Source of the DNA: Natronobiforma cellulositropha
GTDB taxonomy: Archaea; Halobacteriota; Halobacteria; Halobacteriales; Natrialbaceae
Assembly: GCF_025629245.1 (NCBI RefSeq)
Contig: NZ_JANZXN010000009.1
Location: forward strand, 1-64,000
Direction of reading: 5' to 3'
Length of the DNA stretch: 64,000 nt
Shown: positions 59,028 through 64,000 of the stretch, piece by piece
Numbering within the stretch: the first letter of the stretch is position 1
Layout: the number at the start of each line of letters is the position of its first letter
The notes under the pieces: generated by a model
Database searches by the model: none
What the model was told of the DNA's origin: nothing
The model's input: the letters and a program-made list of their open reading frames with translations, nothing else
Translations under genes and position numbers: made by a program

Positions 59028-60743
59028 ATGTCGACAGAAACCCAACCCGACGTGAGCCCCCGGTCGGCGCTCGCCTCGCTCAACGCCGCCTACGAGACGA
59101 TGGAGATGCCGATCTCGCAGTATCTCCTGATCGCCGTCATCCCCTCGTTCGTCTTCTTCGTCCTCTCCGTCGCGGCGACCGTCTACTTCGGGTTGGCGCT
59201 GTCGATCGCTGCGCCGCTCGTCTTACTCGGCCTGTTCGCCGTCTTCGTCGCCGTCATCTACCCGAAGTCCGCACAGGACAGAAAGCGCAAGCAGATCCGC
59301 CAGCGCTTTCACCTCTTTCTGACCCACATCACCGTCCTCTCGATGACGAACATCAACCGCGTCGAGATCTTTCGGACGCTCGCCGAGGAAGACGAGTACG
59401 AGGCGCTCGCCGAGGAGATGGGCCACCTCGTCGGTCTCGTCGACACCTGGAACGTGAGCTTAGACGACGCCTGCCGGATGCGAGCCAAACAGTCGACCAG
59501 TCCACTCCTGACCGACTTCCTCGAACGGCTGGCGTACACCGTCGGCGGCGGCCAGCAGATCAGCGAGTTCCTGATGGACGAACAGGACAGCATCATCCAG
59601 CAGTTCACCACGCGCTACGAGGCCGACCTCGCGAAACTCGACGTGATGAAAGAACTCTACATGTCGATGATGCTCTCGACGGCGTTCATCCTCGTCTTCG
59701 CCATCGTCATCCCCATCATCATCGGCATCAACCCGACGCTGCTCATCGGCGGCACCATCGTCATGTTCGCGTTCGTCCAGGTCATCTTCATCTACGCCGT
59801 CCACGTCGTCGCCCCGTACGACCCCATCTGGTACATCCAGGAGACCGCCGGTGAGGGCCCGCTCACGCGCATCCCGCGCGCACTCGCTCTCGGCTTCGGC
59901 TCGAGCGTCCTCCTCGGTGTCGCCGTCCTCGTCGTCCTCCTCGGCTTCACGCCGCTCGCCCCGGATCGGATTCCGCTGGCGGTGCTGGCGGCGATTCCGG
60001 TCACACCGCTTCTGTATCCGGGCTGGAAGATGCGGACCGAGGAGAACAAGGTCAGAGACCGCGACAGCGAGTTCCCGAGCTTTATTCGCGCCCTCGGTGC
60101 GGTCGAGAGCGTCAAGCAGGTGTCGACCGGGACCGTCCTCTCGAGTCTGCGAAAGAAGGACTTCGGGTCGCTGACGGAGAACGTCGACGCGCTGTACAAA
60201 CGGCTGAACATGCGGATCGACGACGTTCGCTCCTGGCGCCTGTTCGCCGCCGAGACCGGCTCCTACCTCATCCAGAAGTTCGGCGATATGTACGTCATCG
60301 GCCGCCAGATGGGTGGCGACCCGCGCCTGCTCGGGCAGGTCATCAGTAAGAACCAGAACGAGGTGCTGAAAGTACGCGAGAAGCGGGTGCAGGCGACGAC
60401 GACGCTCACCGGCGTCCTCTACGGCATCACCGCCGCGAGCGTCTTCTCCTTTTTCGTCGGTCTCGAGATCGTCGAGGTCATGATGGACGTCACAGACGAG
60501 ATGGACCTAGACCAGCAGGTCGTCGGCGATCTATTGAGCACCGCAGGCTACAACATCGTCGCGATCGAGTACCTGCTGATCATCACCATCCTGCTCAACG
60601 CGATGTTCTCGGCGCTCATCATCAAGATTTCAGACCGTGGCCACCTCGTCGCCGCGCTCGTCCACTTCGTCCTGATGGTGTGGATGGGCGCGTTGATCGC
60701 CGTCTCCACCCAGTACGTCGTCTCCTCGCTGGTCAGCGTCTGA
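59028..60743 (+). CDS. arlJ: Archaellum membrane platform protein ArlJ
   Basis: 571 aa, GspF/TadC-like with two repeated halves. The cytoplasmic part reads HITVLSMTNINRVEIFRTLAEEDEYEALAEEMGHLV; eight or more hydrophobic helices include YLLIAVIPSFVFFVLSVAATVYFG, IPIIIGINPTLLIGGTIVMFAFVQVIFIYAVHVVAP and YLLIITILLNAMFSALII. It is the membrane base onto which ArlI acts. Last of the coupled run. Confidence 0.95.
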   Translation: MSTETQPDVSPRSALASLNAAYETMEMPISQYLLIAVIPSFVFFVLSVAATVYFGLALSIAAPLVLLGLFAVFVAVIYPKSAQDRKRKQIRQRFHLFLTHITVLSMTNINRVEIFRTLAEEDEYEALAEEMGHLVGLVDTWNVSLDDACRMRAKQSTSPLLTDFLERLAYTVGGGQQISEFLMDEQDSIIQQFTTRYEADLAKLDVMKELYMSMMLSTAFILVFAIVIPIIIGINPTLLIGGTIVMFAFVQVIFIYAVHVVAPYDPIWYIQETAGEGPLTRIPRALALGFGSSVLLGVAVLVVLLGFTPLAPDRIPLAVLAAIPVTPLLYPGWKMRTEENKVRDRDSEFPSFIRALGAVESVKQVSTGTVLSSLRKKDFGSLTENVDALYKRLNMRIDDVRSWRLFAAETGSYLIQKFGDMYVIGRQMGGDPRLLGQVISKNQNEVLKVREKRVQATTTLTGVLYGITAASVFSFFVGLEIVEVMMDVTDEMDLDQQVVGDLLSTAGYNIVAIEYLLIITILLNAMFSALIIKISDRGHLVAALVHFVLMVWMGALIAVSTQYVVSSLVSV

Positions 60744-60782
60744 GACGACTCGCCGCCCGACTCACGACTCGAAATGACACGA

Positions 60783-60790
60783 GTATTAAA
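60783..60790 (+). promoter_or_regulatory. TATA-like element before the ArlD/E-like gene
   Basis: TATTAAAG follows the BRE-like CGAAATGAC in the 89-bp gap between arlJ and the next gene, about 45 bp before the ATG at 60833. It suggests that the last gene can be transcribed separately from the arlCE-J run. Confidence 0.45.
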
Positions 60791-60832
60791 GCACTCTGGC
60801 ACGCTTCTCATCCCTAGACCGCGTGTTCTACT

Positions 60833-61294
60833 ATGCCAATGGAGAAACCCTACCTCGACTCACTCGAGCAATCGGCCGGACGAACCGACGCGACGATCCA
60901 GTGGGCGCGTTTTCTCGGCGAGACCTTCGGGACGACTGGCGCGCTCAACTGCCTGCGCTACTACGAGGATCTGAACTGGATCAGCCCGCTCGTACGGAAA
61001 CAGATGGTCTCGTACCTCCGTGGACTCTCCCTGCGTGAGGTCCACAACAAACGCTACGACGAACCGACCACCCTCGAGTACCCGCTCGAGTCGCTCAGCG
61101 GCACGCTGTTCGGTGCCCACGCCCAGAGCCTCCAGTACATCGCCAAGATCAGAGACGACGACCTCGAAGAGCACGTGATGATCGCTCGGATGGCAGAGCG
61201 CCGTGTCGAACGCCAACTCGACGATGACGACGAAGACGACCGGCCCAGCGAGATGGTGAGTATTATTCGTGACAGTGCGTCTCAGACTCACTGA
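60833..61294 (+). CDS. ArlD/ArlE-domain protein
   Basis: 153 aa. WARFLGETFGTTGALNCLRYYEDLNWISPLVRKQMVSYLRGL is the FlaD/E-type domain also found at the C-terminus of ArlCE; a helical C-terminal part (LQYIAKIRDDDLEEHVMIARMAERRVERQL) follows. Haloarchaea carry a separate ArlD beside the ArlCE fusion. It likely belongs to the motor-chemotaxis interface. It has its own candidate promoter. Confidence 0.85.
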   Translation: MPMEKPYLDSLEQSAGRTDATIQWARFLGETFGTTGALNCLRYYEDLNWISPLVRKQMVSYLRGLSLREVHNKRYDEPTTLEYPLESLSGTLFGAHAQSLQYIAKIRDDDLEEHVMIARMAERRVERQLDDDDEDDRPSEMVSIIRDSASQTH

Positions 61295-61641
61295 CCGTTC
61301 ATCCGGAACGTGGCCAAAACGTTTATCACTCTTATCTCTGCCTGCCTTATTTTAACCTGAACGTTGCAAAATACAGGCATGAGGTGCAATCTCTGGCCTT
61401 TTCTCACCTGTTCGACCCGTAGACGAACACTAATGTCTGCTTCTCGTGTTATTCTGTCTGGCACGAGTGTTTTATTTACCGTCATTCGGGTTGGTCAGTT
61501 CCCTGTTACTTATTAGGTGCGGGTTCATTAACCCTGTTAATTCGTGATTGAGTGATCGTTCCGTGATGGCTGGGCGACATGTGCGTGTCGCCGGGCTCGA
61601 GGACACGTTCTCGACCACGAGTGCCCCATGGTGATCGGATA
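61295..61641. other. AT-rich intergenic region after the archaellum cluster
   Basis: 347 bp, noticeably AT-richer than its surroundings (ACGTTTATCACTCTTATC, GTTTTATTTACC, TTACTTATTAGG). No ORF of merit. It probably carries the promoter of the PadR-like gene at 61642, but several TATA-like strings compete, so I do not choose one. Confidence 0.4.
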
Positions 61642-62154
61642 ATGCGTGAGGAAAAACAACACACAGAATCGGTTTTCGACGAGTTGTCGAAAGCGTCGAC
61701 CGCATCCACACGGTCGGAATCGTACGACCTCTTGACCGCGACGTTCGAGGACGAGGGTCGCCCCATCGAACACGAACTCGACGAACTGATGGCCCAGGTC
61801 AACGACTCGCTGCCAGTCGACGACATCCAGTTCGACGAGGCAATCATCAAAGAGAACTTAGAGGAAATCCTGCTGATGTTAATCGCCCTCCACGGCGAGA
61901 CCCACGGCAAGGAAATACTCTCTGATCTGACACACCTCTTCGACGCCCAGCTCAGCCCCGGTACGGTCTACCCGGGCCTGCACAAACTCGAGGAGGAAGA
62001 CGTCCTCTCGATGCACGCGAAGGTCAGAACCAAAGAGTACTCCATCGCCGACACGGCGTTCGTCAGAGCGACCATCGAACAGACGATGCTCCAGCACCTC
62101 GCGTTCGGTCTCCTCCTATACGCGTTCCTCCCCAGGCTCGAGCCTGCGCCCTGA
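61642..62154 (+). CDS. PadR-like winged-helix regulator near the archaellum cluster
   Basis: 170 aa from the ATG at 61642. An acidic N-terminal ~70 residues precede a PadR-type winged helix: NLEEILLMLIALHGETHGKEILSDLTHLFDAQLSPGTVYPGLHKLEEEDVLSMHAKVRTKEYSIAD. The order (helix 2 GKEIL, recognition helix LSPGTVYPGL, wing KEYSI) is standard. Its place just after the arl genes makes it a candidate motility regulator; direct evidence is lacking. Confidence 0.82.
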   Translation: MREEKQHTESVFDELSKASTASTRSESYDLLTATFEDEGRPIEHELDELMAQVNDSLPVDDIQFDEAIIKENLEEILLMLIALHGETHGKEILSDLTHLFDAQLSPGTVYPGLHKLEEEDVLSMHAKVRTKEYSIADTAFVRATIEQTMLQHLAFGLLLYAFLPRLEPAP

Positions 62155-62204
62155 TCACGGCTGTCCCCGCTCACTCGTCACTCGTCTCCGCTCCCGAGCG
62201 GCCG

Positions 62205-62654
62205 CTACTCGTCGCTCTCTTCGAGTCCCTTCGCGATGTCGGCGAGCGACTGCTTCGGTGGTTCGCGGGCGTCGTAGTAGGCCGTCTCGCCCGGCGCGCG
62301 GAGTCCGTAGAGAAACCCTGGCTCGACGACGTCGACGAGGACCGACGAACCGTCACCGACGCCGTGGTCGCTCGCCCAAGAGGCGAGGCGGTCGACACCC
62401 TCACGCGGGTCGCGAGCCATCCGTGGCGCGTCGTAGACGCCGTCGATCACCCGTTCGTCTTCACCACCGGCGAGTGGACGTGCCACCAGCGCGAAGCGCT
62501 CCTCGCCGTCGAGGACGGTTCTGACGACCTCCTCGAGCGGGAACGACTCACACTCGTCTTCGGGCACGTCGAGGCGAACTCCCGTCGCTGTCCCCGCGAG
62601 CGTCGCCCGCACGGTGTGTACCGACGGGTGGTCACTCGAGATACGATCAGCCAT
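62205..62654 (-). CDS. Conserved haloarchaeal protein (DUF7112 type)
   Basis: 149 aa. VHTVRATLAGTATGVRLDVPEDECESFPLEEVVRTVLDGEERFALVARPLAGGEDERVIDGVYDAPRMARDPREGVDRLASWASDHGV then GSSVLVDVVEPGFLYGLRAPGETAYYDAREPP. A compact alpha/beta protein with no catalytic motif I can name; the DUF label is from memory. It starts 9 bp downstream of rps6e and is likely in its operon. Confidence 0.75.
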   Translation of the reverse strand: MADRISSDHPSVHTVRATLAGTATGVRLDVPEDECESFPLEEVVRTVLDGEERFALVARPLAGGEDERVIDGVYDAPRMARDPREGVDRLASWASDHGVGDGSSVLVDVVEPGFLYGLRAPGETAYYDAREPPKQSLADIAKGLEESDE

Positions 62655-62663
62655 GAAGGGGGG

Positions 62664-63068
62664 TTACTCGTCGTCCTCCTCGGACTCGAGCCCGAGGAGC
62701 TCCTCGACGGAGGTGTCACCGCGCCCGACGATGGCGGTGTTGACCTGTGCAACGGCGTCGCTGACCTCTCGGCCACGGACGGTGATCCGTCGTCGCTCGC
62801 CGTCTCGCTCGGGCTTGTAGCCGGTCTGGCGCTCGTCCATCAGCACTTCCGTGATGTTCGGTCCGGCGACCGTCTCGTTCAGCGGCCGGCCCGCCTCGTC
62901 GGAGCCACCGGTGATCTCGAGCGTGTAGCCGTCGAGTCCGACGGCACTCCCATCGACTTCGTCGCCGATCGATTTCCCGAGGAACCGGTTCGCGTCCTGC
63001 GCTTCCGCCTCGAGCTGGTACGACGCACCCGACTCGGGTTCGCCGACGACGACAGTGAAACTTGCCAT
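62664..63068 (-). CDS. rps6e: 30S ribosomal protein S6e
   Basis: 134 aa from the ATG at 63068. [60 protein letters not shown] is the S6e core; [27 protein letters not shown] matches the C-terminal part with RNA-binding Arg residues. It binds the small subunit near the decoding-side platform. Confidence 0.95.
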   Translation of the reverse strand: MASFTVVVGEPESGASYQLEAEAQDANRFLGKSIGDEVDGSAVGLDGYTLEITGGSDEAGRPLNETVAGPNITEVLMDERQTGYKPERDGERRRITVRGREVSDAVAQVNTAIVGRGDTSVEELLGLESEEDDE

Positions 63069-63176
63069 GTCGGACGCAAAACGGCCAGCGCTCAAAAGAA
63101 CATCGAATCCGAACGCTCGCGGCCGTTGCCGGCGGAGGCTCGAACACTGAAGTGTACTCGGCGCCCACGTCTTCGC

Positions 63177-63455
63177 GTGTCACTCGAACCCGGCCCGCTC
63201 GAACTCGCCTTGCGCCGCGAGTTCGCTGCCACCGTCGGCGAGTCCCGCGTCGTCGTCCGGCAGGCGGTCGACCTCGCCGATTCGGGGCTGTACGAGGCGG
63301 ACGTCGGCGTCCCGCTGACCAACGAGGTCGTCCTCGAGGAACTCACCGACGCGCCCCACGGGACGCTCGCCGACCGGTGGAACTGGTGGATGGGCGCGCT
63401 CGAGGTCGCCTACACCGGCTACGCCCAGTTTGGCATCCAGCGCTACCGCCGGTGA
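63177..63455 (+). CDS. Small conserved hypothetical protein
   Basis: 92 aa from the GTG at 63177 ([21 protein letters not shown]). [68 protein letters not shown] has a Trp-rich helical C-terminus that resembles a core haloarchaeal hypothetical family. The longer upstream frame runs antisense through rps6e and is rejected. Function unknown. Confidence 0.65.
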   Translation: MSLEPGPLELALRREFAATVGESRVVVRQAVDLADSGLYEADVGVPLTNEVVLEELTDAPHGTLADRWNWWMGALEVAYTGYAQFGIQRYRR

Positions 63456-63511
63456 CGAGGCGGCCGGGTTCGACCATCCGTGCCGACGGATCCGAAATGA
63501 ATAAACCGTTT

Positions 63512-63527
63512 CTGACTACAGAGTCAG
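63512..63527. promoter_or_regulatory. Perfect 16-bp palindrome before the TetR gene (operator candidate)
   Basis: CTGACT-ACAG-AGTCAG is a perfect 6-bp inverted repeat with a 4-base spacer, centred 11 bp before the GTG at 63531. A TATA-like AATAAA (about 63499-63504) with upstream CGAAA sits just before it, so a bound repressor would cover the transcription start. This fits autorepression by the TetR product. Confidence 0.6.
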
Positions 63528-63530
63528 GTA

Positions 63531-64000
63531 GTGACCGAACCGACCGTTCGCGAGTCGATGATGACCGCCACCTACGAAGCGCTGTGTGCCTGTGGCTACA
63601 CCGACCTCACCGCCCAGGCCATCGCAGACCGGACGGACAAGAGCAAGTCCCGGCTGTTCTACCACTACGACTCGCTCGAGGACCTCATCGTCGACTTCAT
63701 CGACTACCTGATCGAACGGTTCGACGAACGGACCGAGGAGACCGCCGATCTCCCGCCACTCGAGCGCCTCGAGCGCTTCGTCGACTGGTTCCTCTACGGT
63801 CCCGACGACACCGAACGGGTCTCCTTTCACACGGCGTTGCTCGAACTCCGCGCGCAGGCACCGTACAACGAGCGCTACCGCGAGCAGCTTCGACGGACCG
63901 ACGCGCGCCTGCGTGAGACGCTCGAGTCGATCCTCGAAGACGGCCAGGCCAGCGGCGACTTTCGCGACCACGACGCCTCACGGACCGCCTCGCTGCTGAT
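63531..64000 (+). CDS. TetR-family transcriptional regulator, 3' truncated by window end
   Basis: 156 residues are visible from the GTG at 63531. The N-terminal HTH reads MMTATYEALCACGYTDLTAQAIADRTDKSKSRLFYHYDSLEDLIVDFIDYLIERF, a textbook TetR domain. The ligand-binding part begins with LERFVDWFLYGPDDTERVSFHTALLELRAQAPYNERY and continues past the window. TetR proteins often control adjacent efflux or membrane genes; here those lie outside the window. Confidence 0.88.
   Translation, partial: MTEPTVRESMMTATYEALCACGYTDLTAQAIADRTDKSKSRLFYHYDSLEDLIVDFIDYLIERFDERTEETADLPPLERLERFVDWFLYGPDDTERVSFHTALLELRAQAPYNERYREQLRRTDARLRETLESILEDGQASGDFRDHDASRTASLL

Noticed and set aside
1-64000. Very frequent CTCGAG hexamers
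   Set aside because: They arise mostly from Leu-Glu and Ser-Ser/Ser-Arg codon pairs in high-GC haloarchaeal genes and are spread evenly; no positional pattern suggests function.
1-64000. tRNA, rRNA or CRISPR loci
   Set aside because: No tRNA cloverleaf with CCA-proximal and TTCRANNC-type motifs, no rRNA, and no repeat-spacer array was seen on reading the intergenic regions.

Overview
The window comes from a halophilic archaeon (class Halobacteria). The evidence is high G+C, very acidic proteins, a Tat-exported hydrolase, eukaryote-like information-processing genes (Spt4, Rpo7, aIF2-gamma, S6e, S19e, PDCD5), class I LysRS and a complete archaellum (arl) cluster. I cannot fix the genus. All family names come from motifs and memory; no search was run.

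Layout. 0-2.8 kb: a secretome pair made of a truncated cohesin-like/CBM/PKD protein and a Tat-exported GH5 cellulase with a dockerin-like tail. 3.1-6.1 kb: truA, an alkaline-phosphatase-superfamily 'sulfatase' with Thr at the nucleophile position, and a thioredoxin. 6.2-12.4 kb: a minus-strand three-gene operon with two large proteins I do not recognise (653 and 1086 aa, the second with an Arg/Asp-rich 23-aa repeat region) and a peptidoglycan-amidase-like (Amidase_2) protein with an intact-looking zinc site. 12.5-37.7 kb: mostly housekeeping genes (hisS, PDCD5, rps19e, thiL, moaE-like, pyrH-lysS, two M50 proteases, a ChdC/PitA-type heme protein, a YgfZ-like protein, a geranylgeranyl-reductase-like protein, and a dephospho-CoA kinase-spt4-rpo7-PIN-aIF2-gamma block). 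37.7-38.35 kb: a gene-free, hairpin-dense island flanked by IS200/IS605-like palindromes. 38.4-46.8 kb: an MBL hydrolase, a VapBC pair, an AAA ATPase with a His-rich tail, three UspA proteins, a DHH phosphoesterase, an orphan antitoxin and membrane or hypothetical proteins.

46.9-52.4 kb holds the most unusual locus: six tightly coupled minus-strand genes in a B3-A3-B2-A2-B1-A1 pattern. The B proteins carry the DUF4157 ('eCIS core', HELAH) domain known from extracellular contractile-injection-system loci. The A proteins are an unrecognised family with a conserved CQARDC motif. B1 has lost the DUF4157 core but keeps the tail, including a 168-bp stretch identical to B2. No sheath, tube or baseplate gene is visible. 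A hairpin array that may be a structured RNA or transposon-end relic lies next to the locus.

53-61.3 kb: a motility cluster with one archaellin (minus strand) facing arlCE-F-G-H-I-J and an ArlD/E-like gene, followed by a PadR-like regulator. 62.2-64 kb: a hypothetical protein, rps6e, a small hypothetical protein, and a TetR regulator cut by the window end with a palindromic operator candidate before its start.

The amidase operon and the A/B cassettes are the best candidates for an undescribed system. They look like archaeal inter-organism or surface-acting machinery, but that role and any link between the two loci are inference.
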